From Tsuneonella deserti (lineage in GTDB: Bacteria > Pseudomonadota > Alphaproteobacteria > Sphingomonadales > Sphingomonadaceae), in contig NZ_BMKL01000001.1 in NCBI RefSeq assembly GCF_014644315.1, positions 1 through 64,000 on the forward strand: a stretch of 64,000 nucleotides of DNA, written 5' to 3'. This document shows, piece after piece, positions 40,293-48,361 of this stretch. The notes below the pieces were generated by a model. It saw only the letters and a program-made list of their open reading frames with translations. It made no database searches and was not told where the DNA came from. The translations under genes were made by a program, and so were the position numbers. The number at the start of each line of letters is the position of its first letter. The stretch's first letter is position 1.

Positions 40293-41335
40293 TGAGGCCA
40301 GTCGAACAGCACGCTCATGCCCGGCCGCAAGCCTTCGACCCGCTCGGCCGGTTCCAGCTTGATCTCGAAACTGCGCGCGTCGAACCCGGCATTCTGACGG
40401 GTCGCCTTTTCGCTGGTGAAGCCGGCCTGCGCGGAAATCGCCGTCACGCGGAGGCGCACCGCCTTGTTGCCGAGCGCGGGGACGGTGCCGGTCAGCACCC
40501 GGCCTTGGGCCATGCCCGCATAGTCTTTCTCGGAAATGCGCAGGGTCACGCGGGGATGCGCCAGGCCGACGATCTGGAACAGCGGCACGCCAGGCGCCAC
40601 GACTTCGCCTGGTTCGATCAGGCGGCGGCTGATCTCTCCAGCGATCGGCGCTGTGACCTTCGTGTCGGCGGCAATCTGGCGCGCGGCGCGGTTGCGCGCT
40701 TCGGCGGCAACGGCCTGCGCGTCGGACACGGCGCGGGTTTCGCCCCGCGTTCCGGCCATTGCCTTGCGATACTGCGCGTCCGCCGCCGCCGCGTTGGCGC
40801 GCGCGGCGACGTTGGCCGCGGCGGCCTCGTCGCGCCGCTGGGCGGAGATGACCCCTTGCGCGTAGAGGCGGTTCATGCGCCCGGCGGTGACGGCGGCGAG
40901 GTTGGCGGCGGCGCGGGTCGATGCCGCGATCCCCTGCAGCGATGCGATGTCTTCTGGCCGGGCACCCTGGTTGGCGATGGCGTCCAGCGCACGGGCGCTG
41001 TCTAGATTGGCCTCGCTCTGGCTCACCAGCGCATCGATCCCCGGGCTGGAGAGGGTCGCCAGGTGCTGGCCAGCGCCGACCTCAGCCCCTTCGGCCACCG
41101 CCACCTCTTCAACCCGGGCCAACATCTTGGTTGCGACGTTGACCTCGGTCGCCTCGACCGTGCCCTGGAGCGGCACCGGTAGGGGCCGCGAGGAATACCA
41201 GATGCCGGCCAGCGCCAGCAGTCCGAGCACGGGCAGCGCCCACAGCAGCCAGTTCGCGCGGCGACCTGTTTCCGGCGCCGCATCGTACGGTTCCGGCGCC
41301 GCTTCGGCGGGTGCGGGATCGGTGTTATCGGTCAT
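40289..41335 (-). CDS. HlyD/MFP family periplasmic adaptor
   Basis: A 348-residue membrane fusion protein: a single membrane anchor (about 28-47, 'NWLLWALPVLGLLALAGIWY'), lipoyl half-motifs ('GTVEATEVNVATKMLARVEE' and 'VTAPIAGEISRRLIEPGEVV'), a helical hairpin between them (about 95-190) and a beta-barrel domain. It bridges the inner-membrane permeases and the TolC-type channel. The start at 41335 overlaps the 3' end of the TolC-type gene by 11 bases. An upstream open stretch of 44 codons belongs to that gene in another frame. Confidence 0.88.
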   Translation of the reverse strand: MTDNTDPAPAEAAPEPYDAAPETGRRANWLLWALPVLGLLALAGIWYSSRPLPVPLQGTVEATEVNVATKMLARVEEVAVAEGAEVGAGQHLATLSSPGIDALVSQSEANLDSARALDAIANQGARPEDIASLQGIAASTRAAANLAAVTAGRMNRLYAQGVISAQRRDEAAAANVAARANAAAADAQYRKAMAGTRGETRAVSDAQAVAAEARNRAARQIAADTKVTAPIAGEISRRLIEPGEVVAPGVPLFQIVGLAHPRVTLRISEKDYAGMAQGRVLTGTVPALGNKAVRLRVTAISAQAGFTSEKATRQNAGFDARSFEIKLEPAERVEGLRPGMSVLFDWPQ

Positions 41336-42794
41336 CGACGGTCTGCCTGTCGGGCGCTTCGGCGTAATCGACGAAGCGTTCGCTTTGCCCGCTGGCGGCG
41401 AGCAGCGCGGCAAGCGAAAGGTTGTATTCGTAAGCCGCCGTCGCACGCTGGGCACGGGCAAGGCCAAGCGCGGTCTGGGCGTCGGTCACTTCTGCCGCGG
41501 TCCCGACGCCTTCGCGGAAGCCGATCTGCTTGACGCGCAGGTTTTCCTCTGCCGCCGCCACGCTGCTGGAGATCGAGGCAAAGGCGCGCCGGGCGTTGTC
41601 GGCCATCAGCCAGGTCGTTTCGATCTCACCGTCGGTGCGGGTGCGGGCATCGGCGGCGCGCAGACGAGCCGCCTCGCGACGGGCCTGCGCTGCGGCGACA
41701 AGCTCGCGGCGGTTGACCGCCGAAACCAGCGGGATTCGCACCGTCGCCCCGACGATCCAGTCGGGATCGACGGGCAGCGACTGCTTGCGCACGGCGTTGA
41801 CCGATCCGAAGGCATAGACCGAAGGCCGCATGGTCGCCCGCGCGGCGCGTTCTCCGGCGGCGGCCAGCTGTTCGGCGCCTTCGGCCATGGCGATCTGCCC
41901 ATTGCGCGGGACATCGCCCGTCCACGCCGTCAGCGGCGGCAGCGGCGTCGTATTGACGAATAGCGGGGTGGATGGCGCGGGGTTGGCCGTGCCGGTGATG
42001 CGGGCGAGCGCCAGTTGGGCCATGTCGGCATCGCGCCGCGCCCGATCGTTTGCCCGCTTTGCGGCATCGCGAGCTACAACCGCTTCCAGCGTGAGTGAAT
42101 GCGGCACAACCCCTTCGCGCTCCATCGCGCGGACATTGCCCAGGTGCTGTTCGGCGGAGGTCAGCGTCTGCCGGCTCGACACTTCGAGCTGGCGGGCGAG
42201 TTGGGCGCCAAAATACACTTCGGCCAGCCGCACGCTGTCCGCCCCGCGCGCCAGTTCGCGCCCGCCCTGCGCCAGCGTGACCTGTGCCTTGGCCGCGTCG
42301 CTCACCGCCTCCAGCGCGCCGCCGGTGTACAGCGGCATGATCGCGGCGACATTCGGCCGCACCACCACGTCTCGCTGGGTATAGTCGTACTGATCGGGTA
42401 TCGGCGCGAGCAGGCCGGGCAGGGCCTGGCCGATCCGCCCCGCGATCAGCGCGATAATATCGGCATAGACCGGCGGATACTGCCCCGGCAGCCCGCCGAG
42501 ATAGTTCTGGGCACCACCGAGGAACTGCTCCTTGGGCCCTGTGAGGTCAAGGCTCAGCGATTTTTCGTAGGCGATGACCGAGGCCGAGGCGATGACGGTG
42601 GGGCGGTACAGATGAGCCACGGCTTTGGCCTGATGCTCGGCGGCGCGCAGGTCGGCCTCGGCCGCCACCGTTCCTGCCGGGGTGGCCTCCATAGCGGTTT
42701 CCGCTGTACGGTAATCGAGCGCAGTTTGCGCCAGCCCGGGACTGGCGGCGATTGCCAGCATCAAGGCCGGCACCAGAGGCAGGGCGCGCTTCAT
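41325..42794 (-). CDS. TolC family outer-membrane efflux protein
   Basis: A 489-residue outer-membrane factor with a signal peptide (about 1-22, cleavage after 'SPGLAQ'). It has the two long coiled-coil regions of the family ('LAEVYFGAQLARQLEVSSRQ', 'IGFREGVGTAAEVTDAQTAL') that build the periplasmic tunnel. It is the second gene of the operon; its ATG overlaps the TetR stop (TAATG). It supplies the outer-membrane exit for the HlyD/ABC-2 exporter. Confidence 0.88.
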   Translation of the reverse strand: MKRALPLVPALMLAIAASPGLAQTALDYRTAETAMEATPAGTVAAEADLRAAEHQAKAVAHLYRPTVIASASVIAYEKSLSLDLTGPKEQFLGGAQNYLGGLPGQYPPVYADIIALIAGRIGQALPGLLAPIPDQYDYTQRDVVVRPNVAAIMPLYTGGALEAVSDAAKAQVTLAQGGRELARGADSVRLAEVYFGAQLARQLEVSSRQTLTSAEQHLGNVRAMEREGVVPHSLTLEAVVARDAAKRANDRARRDADMAQLALARITGTANPAPSTPLFVNTTPLPPLTAWTGDVPRNGQIAMAEGAEQLAAAGERAARATMRPSVYAFGSVNAVRKQSLPVDPDWIVGATVRIPLVSAVNRRELVAAAQARREAARLRAADARTRTDGEIETTWLMADNARRAFASISSSVAAAEENLRVKQIGFREGVGTAAEVTDAQTALGLARAQRATAAYEYNLSLAALLAASGQSERFVDYAEAPDRQTVDDR

Positions 42795-43405
42795 TACGGC
42801 CGACCCAGCATCGCGCGCATGCAGGTGATGAAAATATCGGCCACCGGAAGGCTCGTGTTGTCGTCGTCATCACGGAGCGCCAGGCCGCGCCACAGGACCA
42901 GCAGCGTCTCGACGATTTCGGTCGATCGGAACCGTGGGCTCAGCCCGAAATGCCCGACCAGATCGTCGATCCGTTCGGCAAACAGCCCATCGATCCGCTG
43001 CTCGGCCGCGGCTATTGCGCGGGCGAGGGCCGGGTTGCGCACCGCCTCGAGCCGCAGCTCAATCGCCATCTGCGCCCATTCGCGGCGGCCGGATACGGTC
43101 GCCAGCCACGCGCCGATCCGGGCCATGGTCTGGTCGAATGTCATCGCGCGATAATCGAGCGTCATTTCGGCAAGGGTATGGACGCGCTCTTCCAGATTGC
43201 GCTCCATTACCGCCAGCAGCAGATCCTCACGCGAAGCGAAATTGGAATAGAACGCACCCTGGGTGAATCCGGCACGAGTGCAGACCGCTCGCAGAGACAG
43301 ACCCGGCATCGAACTTTCAAGGATCATCGTCTCGGCCGCTTCGAGCAGCGCCGTTCGCGTTGCCGCCTGCGAGTATTCGCGACGGAGAGGTTTGGCAGCG
43401 GCCAT
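42794..43405 (-). CDS. TetR family repressor
   Basis: A 203-residue TetR-type regulator: HTH at residues ~15-60 ('RTALLEAAETMILESSMPGL', 'LRAVCTRAGFTQGAFYSNFA') and a helical ligand domain. It heads the tetR-tolC-hlyD-permease operon, so it likely represses the whole exporter and responds to its substrate. A perfect 14-base palindrome 16 bases upstream of the ATG at 43405 is a probable operator. A start three codons earlier is possible but would bring the start closer to the palindrome. Confidence 0.88.
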   Translation of the reverse strand: MAAAKPLRREYSQAATRTALLEAAETMILESSMPGLSLRAVCTRAGFTQGAFYSNFASREDLLLAVMERNLEERVHTLAEMTLDYRAMTFDQTMARIGAWLATVSGRREWAQMAIELRLEAVRNPALARAIAAAEQRIDGLFAERIDDLVGHFGLSPRFRSTEIVETLLVLWRGLALRDDDDNTSLPVADIFITCMRAMLGRP

Positions 43406-43420
43406 TGCGCGCAAATACAG

Positions 43421-43434
43421 ATATCAACTGATAT
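43421..43434. promoter_or_regulatory. TetR operator candidate
   Basis: ATATCA-AC-TGATAT is a perfect inverted repeat 16 bases upstream of the tetR start codon, within an AT-rich promoter-like patch. Size and position fit a TetR-dimer binding site. Confidence 0.6.
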
Positions 43435-43527
43435 TTCAAGCTTTCGTTTTTCAGATGCCGTGCGGAACGTCAACCTTAAGGAATGTTTGTGAAGTTCAAC
43501 CGGCGTCGGCCGGCCGAATGAAGTCCA

Positions 43528-43690
43528 TCACGTTGGCGACGTCATGGCTGTTGCTGCCGTCTTGTCCTTGAAGTCGGTCATGACTTCGCCGATCAGCGCC
43601 CGTAGCCAGCGGTGGGCGGGATCGTGGCGGTAACGGACGTGCCAGGCCATCTCGACGGGCAAGCCGTCGAGCGCGCCGGGGGTGCAGGAG
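43528..43690 (-). pseudogene. C-terminal remnant of a LysR-type regulator
   Basis: The minus-strand segment 'PGALDGLPVEMAWHVRYRHD' and 'PAHRWLRALIGEVM' is the typical end of a LysR substrate-binding domain. No DNA-binding domain or earlier part exists to the right: the next bases belong to an acyl-CoA dehydrogenase fragment on the other strand. It is a deletion remnant of about 50 residues. Confidence 0.62.
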
Positions 43691-44137
43691 ATGATCACGC
43701 TGGCGAAGGCGATCGACATCGGCGAAGGCAGCGCGCTGGAGCAGCGCCACGTGCGCGAGCGGATAGCTCGCGCCTATATCGCCGACCAGGGAATCGCGCT
43801 CACCCGCATGCGCACGCTGAGTGCGCTATCCAGCGGTCGCACGCCGGGCCCCGAAAGCTCTATCTCGAAGATCGTCGTCGCGCAGACGATGCAGGAAATG
43901 GGCCGCTTCGCCAGCGATTTGGCCGAGAGCGCTGGGATCGTCACCGGCGAGGACACAGTACCTGAACTGGCTCGCTTCCAGGGCAGCTATTTTGGCGCGG
44001 CGGGACTGCGCATCGCCGGCGGCACTGACGAAATCCTCAAGAACATCATTGCCGAGCGCGTGCTCGGCCTGCCCGGTGAGATACGGGTCGATAAGGATGT
44101 CCCGTTCAACCAGGTGGGAACGGGCAAAGGAATATAG
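43682..44137 (+). pseudogene. C-terminal remnant of an acyl-CoA dehydrogenase
   Basis: About 150 residues of the acyl-CoA dehydrogenase C-terminal helical domain ('RERIARAYIADQGIALTRMR', 'QTMQEMGRFASDLAESAG', 'GSYFGAAGLRIAGGTDEILK', 'NIIAERVLGLPGEIRVDKDV'). The N-terminal two thirds, with most of the FAD- and substrate-binding parts, are missing; the frame starts at the junction with the LysR remnant. It could be expressed as a fragment but cannot be an active enzyme. Confidence 0.8.
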
Positions 44138-44366
44138 TTCGCCGCTGGTTGACACGCTCATCTTGCTCCGCCGTCGCGCCCTCCCGATAGCGGCCATCTA
44201 CGTATAGGTTCGGCTTACTATCCGTAGGTCAGCAAATGGGCCGGTTGCGGACCGTCAGGTCCCGAGAGAACTTTGTCTGAAGCAGACTCGACGGAGGAAA
44301 GTCTAAGCTGGTGCGAGTGCGCCAGTCCTCGTTTATGTTCGTCGACCGATAGGACCTTGATCGAGT

Positions 44367-44927
44367 ATGTCTTACGGCCCCGGAATTGTCGTGCGACGCT
44401 TTAAAAGGGAGGACCTTCCGGCTGCGCTCAGGATACAGTCGGAGGTATATCCGCAAGTCTTGCGTGAGAGTGAGGACGCGTTCGCCAGCAAGCTGCATGT
44501 TGCAGCGCCCTATTCGGCGGCCGCGACCATCGACGGCCAGCTCGCCGGTTATTTGCTCGCGCATGGATGGCCAAGCCATTCGCCTCCTTCTTTAGGCGAG
44601 ATCCTTCCTCACGAGCAGCGAAGCGAAATCTTGTTTATCCATGATCTGGCCGTCGGCTTTACGGGGCGCGGCCGGGGCATCGGTCGATTGCTAATCGAAT
44701 GTGCATTAGAACTTGCGGCTCTCGACGGGCTGCAGGACGCCGAGCTTGTCGCGGTGAAAGGCGCAGCAAGCTACTGGCGCAGGTTCGGCTTCAACGATGC
44801 GCCCTGTTCGGAGGCAATGGCCATGAAGCTAACTTCCTACGGGCCATCAGCGCGATGGCCTCTCAATGAGTTTCACTATGGCGCGTTGCGATGCTCGCTC
44901 CTGACTGCCCGCCTAAGAAACGGTTGA
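44367..44927 (+). CDS. GNAT family N-acetyltransferase
   Basis: A 186-residue GNAT protein: 'VRRFKREDLPAALRIQSEVY' at the N-terminus, the acetyl-CoA-binding motif A 'VGFTGRGRGIGRLLIECALE' (R/Q-x-x-G-x-G/A type) and motif B 'AASYWRRFGFNDAP'. It transfers an acetyl group from acetyl-CoA to an unknown amine. It stands alone between remnants and a Crp-type gene; the ribosome-binding site is weak. The length is normal for the family. Confidence 0.82.
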   Translation: MSYGPGIVVRRFKREDLPAALRIQSEVYPQVLRESEDAFASKLHVAAPYSAAATIDGQLAGYLLAHGWPSHSPPSLGEILPHEQRSEILFIHDLAVGFTGRGRGIGRLLIECALELAALDGLQDAELVAVKGAASYWRRFGFNDAPCSEAMAMKLTSYGPSARWPLNEFHYGALRCSLLTARLRNG

Positions 44928-45216
44928 AGGGGCATGTGCTGCGGCTTGATTGCCAAAGGCAACTACGGAAGCATGTAGCGATTATCATGAGCGGGGTGGC
45001 GTACTCGGGTAAATAGGGAGCGGTACGGGAGCTGCTAACGCGCTTATGGTGCCGCTCCTATCCTCCTTCCCGCGATCCGAGTCAAAAAATTAGGTGCGCG
45101 CTTCTCAACGCTCGAAAAACCACCGTCAGCACGCCACTGCCGCAGCGCGCCGTGGAAAAATGGACGGTACTCCGAGCGATGAATAGCTCGGCCGAGCGGC
45201 CGCCCGGTTATACCGG

Positions 45217-45927
45217 TCAGAGCACATTTACGCCGAGCGTTGCGTCTTCCCGGTTGGCATATGGATCGGGGCCGCAGTACGCCTCAACTTTCGCGCGATC
45301 CTTGATAATGATCCGACGTCCGCGGACGTACAGGCCGTTATCAGCCAGCGTCTGCAACGCCCGTGACAGGGTCTCTGCGGTCATTCCGACCCGGCCGGCC
45401 AAATGCCGCTTGGAAATCGGAAGACGCGCATCCGTGTCGGATACAGCATTATCTGCCAGGCGAAGGAGGAAGGCACCAAGGCGCTCCGGAGCGGTTCGAC
45501 ACTTGAGGTCGAGTATGTGGCGCACGGCCATCCGCCACTGACCCGAGACGAGGCGCAGGAGTTCCATAGCCAAGCCGGCATCGTTCTTCGCCAGCTCTCG
45601 CAGTCGGTCAGCGTCCATTACCAGAACGCGACTTTCGGACAGCGCGCGGCCTGATGCCAGGTAGGGCTCCTCGAAGAGCGCCGCGGCGGGCAGGAACACG
45701 TCCCCGCCCGTGAAGATCATCACCGAGCAGCCACTGCGCGTGGCGGCGAGCGACAATTCCACCATTCCATCAAGCAAAACGTGGACCGAGCGCGCAGGCT
45801 CGCCCTCCCGGAACAGGAAGTCGCCTGCGGCGATCGTCCGGACAACTGCACTGGCCGCGAGTGCTCTTCGCGTTTCAGGCTCAAGAGCCAAAAACAGGGG
45901 AAACGCGTTGAGCGCTTCTGGCTCCAT
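45217..45927 (-). CDS. Crp/Fnr family transcriptional regulator 3
   Basis: A 236-residue regulator: a cyclic-nucleotide-type barrel ('AAGDFLFREGEPARSVHVLL', 'MIFTGGDVFLPAAALFEEPY'), a dimer helix, and an HTH ('LPISKRHLAGRVGMTAETLS', 'ALQTLADNGLYVRGRRIII') close to the Fnr/Nnr consensus. The N-terminal cysteine cluster of Fnr is absent, so it is not an obvious oxygen sensor; NO- or redox-responsive subfamilies are alternatives. The ATG follows GGGAG. No operon partner is evident. It is more distant from the regulators at 10893 and 30355 than those are from each other. Confidence 0.86.
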   Translation of the reverse strand: MEPEALNAFPLFLALEPETRRALAASAVVRTIAAGDFLFREGEPARSVHVLLDGMVELSLAATRSGCSVMIFTGGDVFLPAAALFEEPYLASGRALSESRVLVMDADRLRELAKNDAGLAMELLRLVSGQWRMAVRHILDLKCRTAPERLGAFLLRLADNAVSDTDARLPISKRHLAGRVGMTAETLSRALQTLADNGLYVRGRRIIIKDRAKVEAYCGPDPYANREDATLGVNVL

Positions 45928-46045
45928 AAGAACACTCCCGCCGGTCCGGCCTGAGTTAGACTCAGCGCAGGCGCGGTCAAGGTGTACGCTTGGAACCCGG
46001 ATCTCGGGCGAGCGACATCGCGCTGCCGTTCGCTCGGAGATTGGT

Positions 46046-46531
46046 TTACATCAAAGTGGCGGAGACCAGCTCAGCCGGGGTTATCCGCCAATCGTGGTTG
46101 ACGTCGACGTGCTGAAACTCGTCTGAGGTGGCATTGAGAAGCGCGGTTCCGGCCGAAGGGGCAAGCTGTTCCGGAGCTCCGGCGTGGGTGAACCGGTCAA
46201 GCGCAGGAAGCTTTGGATTTCCCGCAACGGGGTCGGCTGTCGCCAGAAAATAGAGCGCCTGGGCAAACTCCATTGGCCCGTATGCGCCGTCCTTGTTGCG
46301 GTCGTAATCTCCAAAGTTCTGGAACCGCACGGTAGTTGCTGCCGCAATGCCGGGCACTGGGGTGACCTTGAACACACCGGGGGCAAGCTTGGTCACAGCG
46401 GTGGCCGGGGGTACGACAGGGGTGATCTTGGTCCGAGCTTCCGGCGCGAGCGCACCGGCGATCTGGGCGTTGGCGGGCACGCACGAAATGAAAGACGCGG
46501 CCGCAAGTGCAAAAATGAGATGTCGTAGCAT
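46046..46531 (-). CDS. Secreted EF-hand domain protein
   Basis: A 161-residue protein with a signal peptide (about 1-22, 'AASFISCVPANAQ') and two EF-hand-type loops: 'DYDRNKDGAYGPMEF' (about 74-88) and 'VDVNHDWRITPAEL' (about 142-155). It is probably periplasmic and calcium-binding. AGGAG precedes the ATG. It is divergent from the lipoprotein gene, with a 400-base region between that contains a short tandem repeat. Confidence 0.82.
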   Translation of the reverse strand: MLRHLIFALAAASFISCVPANAQIAGALAPEARTKITPVVPPATAVTKLAPGVFKVTPVPGIAAATTVRFQNFGDYDRNKDGAYGPMEFAQALYFLATADPVAGNPKLPALDRFTHAGAPEQLAPSAGTALLNATSDEFQHVDVNHDWRITPAELVSATLM

Positions 46532-46938
46532 TTAATATATCTCCTTGTATTTGAGAGTCTTCCTGCATGATTTGAGAGTGCAAATGGCAAACCGTCCAAA
46601 TGATCATACTATACCCCGGTCAAATGGATTAACCCGATACATGCGGTGCCGGGGTAGAGTGGTGACTATATCACTAACCATAGTATCACTAACCATAGTC
46701 CGATCTGTTCCCTGAATTGACCGCTATCAATTATCGGAACTGACTCGTTCGATCGTTCGTAGGGCCAAGCGGTACGAGCGAGGCCATTGGCGTGAGCGTG
46801 CCCGAGTTACTCCCGCGTCGAGCGGCGCGACCCGGTCAGACCGCCCGCATCGTCCACGCGTGATGCGTATGCGTTCTCGAGGTCGCTTCTCTGCCATCGG
46901 TCCTGGTTGTCAGTTTAATTCAAAAAAAGAGGATCACG
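46532..46938. other. AT-richer divergent control region
   Basis: Between the EF-hand gene and the lipoprotein gene. No gene is supported. Base composition is lower in GC than in neighbouring genes and the region holds the 2 x 15-base tandem repeat at 46669-46698. Promoters for both flanking genes must lie here. Confidence 0.5.
46669..46698. repeat. Perfect tandem repeat 2 x 15 bases
   Basis: TATCACTAACCATAG occurs twice in a row without mismatch. It lies in the divergent intergenic region and may be a regulator binding site or a simple duplication. Confidence 0.8.
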
Positions 46939-47727
46939 ATGCTTGGTGATACAGATCGTCCGATATCGACAACGAAAATCGCGGCCACTGTCTTTGCGCT
47001 ATCCGCTGCTCTCGCTCTTTCGGGCTGCGGCGATACGTCGGAAGTTCAAAATGCCGACGCGAGCGTTGCGACAGTCGCAAAGCCCGTGAACGGTGACTGG
47101 ATTACTATCGATGGGGTGATAGCATCCAAGTTCCCCGACCAGTTCATACTGGATTACGGCACCGGCAAAATCGATGTCGAGATGGACGATTGGGACAAGA
47201 CTCTTGAAGGTGTTGCCCTGCTACCCGGTGACAAGGTCTCGGTTACGGGGCGCGTCGACAACGACTTGTTCGAAAAGGCGTCGATCGAGGCGAGTTCGGT
47301 TTATGTCTCGAACCTCAATACGACTTTCTTCGCCAGCGGCGCGGACGAGGAAGACCTTGGCCTGCATCCCGTACCGGAGACGACGTTGAACAGCGGGGTG
47401 GACTACACCGGTTGGGTCACAGGCACTTGGGACAAGGGCTTCTCGCTCGGGGCAGGTCCAATGCTCGTTCGTGTGGACACCAGCAACGTCAAGAACCCTC
47501 TCGTCCGCAACGGAATAAGCGCCGGCGATCGTGTCTACGTGTGGGGTGACCTGGCATTCAAGAAAGGTGAGAGTGTCCTCGAGGCCGACGGACTCATGCG
47601 GCTGATCGACGGCGGGACCGTGAAGAATTCAGGCGCGTCGAATGCAGCGGCGACGCAGGCCGCATCCGCCCCTGGAACCGATCCAGAAAAGTCTGGGACT
47701 CCTTCGTCATCGACTGCGGACGATTGA
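46939..47727 (+). CDS. Lipoprotein with OB-fold-like domains
   Basis: A 262-residue protein with a lipobox 'LALSGCGD' (C near residue 33). Two similar halves follow: 'WITIDGVIASKFPDQFILDY' with 'LPGDKVSVTGRVDNDLFEKA', and 'DYTGWVTGTWDKGFSLGAGP' with 'ISAGDRVYVWGDLAFKKGES'. This is the pattern of small OB-fold (BOF/DUF5666-like) modules. The C-terminal 35 residues are A/S/T-rich and flexible. It is probably tethered to a membrane facing the periplasm. AGAGGA precedes the ATG. A membrane protein gene follows 14 bases later, likely the same operon. Confidence 0.75.
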   Translation: MLGDTDRPISTTKIAATVFALSAALALSGCGDTSEVQNADASVATVAKPVNGDWITIDGVIASKFPDQFILDYGTGKIDVEMDDWDKTLEGVALLPGDKVSVTGRVDNDLFEKASIEASSVYVSNLNTTFFASGADEEDLGLHPVPETTLNSGVDYTGWVTGTWDKGFSLGAGPMLVRVDTSNVKNPLVRNGISAGDRVYVWGDLAFKKGESVLEADGLMRLIDGGTVKNSGASNAAATQAASAPGTDPEKSGTPSSSTADD

Positions 47728-47741
47728 GCTGAAGAGCGGAG

Positions 47742-48317
47742 ATGTCCAGCGCTCCCACAAGAGGCGCCCGCTGCTCAAGCAGCGCCATGCTGAACAGCAC
47801 GGCGCTGCTGTGGCTTGCGCTGGGCATCGCAATGTTCGCCTTGGGCGCATCCGCATGGCTGGCCACCCACGGAAAAATGGGTGAGGCCGCGCTCATGGCA
47901 GGTTTTGTCGTGACGGCGGTCGCATTCGGCTCCTCACGACCCCGCTTGCCGCCCATCTTCACCCTTCTGTTCGCACTCGCCGCCGGGATCAACGCGCTCG
48001 GGTATGTGCTCGAACTCTGGCACAATCCCGTTTGGTTCGACGAAGTCGTTCACGTGCTGACGCCATTTACTATCGTCGCCGCGATTGGCTGGTTGAGCAT
48101 CAAGCGGACGGGCAAACCGTCGCATTACCTGGCAAAGATGGTGCTGGTCGGAATCGCGTTGGGACTGGCGTGGGAAGCTTTCGAGTGGATGATCGGGATC
48201 ATCGGGACCTTCCAGGACACGCTGCTCGATCTGCTCATGGATACGATAGGTGCAACATTGGCGAGCTGGTTCAGCTTGTCCGTTTACCCGAGCGAACCTT
48301 CGTTCCATCAGAAGTGA
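47742..48317 (+). CDS. DUF2238-like integral membrane protein
   Basis: A 191-residue protein with about five membrane helices ('ALLWLALGIAMFALGASAWL', 'LMAGFVVTAVAF', 'FTLLFALAAGINALGYVLEL', 'MVLVGIALGLAWEAFEWMIG'). The motif 'WFDEVVHVLTPFTIVAAIGW' and the last helix 'DTLLDLLMDTIGATLASWF' match the DUF2238/YjdF family of unknown function. ATG 47742 or the in-frame ATG at 47787 could be the start; the latter removes a poorly conserved N-terminus. It follows the lipoprotein gene closely. Confidence 0.74.
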   Translation: MSSAPTRGARCSSSAMLNSTALLWLALGIAMFALGASAWLATHGKMGEAALMAGFVVTAVAFGSSRPRLPPIFTLLFALAAGINALGYVLELWHNPVWFDEVVHVLTPFTIVAAIGWLSIKRTGKPSHYLAKMVLVGIALGLAWEAFEWMIGIIGTFQDTLLDLLMDTIGATLASWFSLSVYPSEPSFHQK

Positions 48318-48361
48318 CCGAGCGTCCGCGAAGGTGCCTGCGGCTTAAAGACACTTATCAG

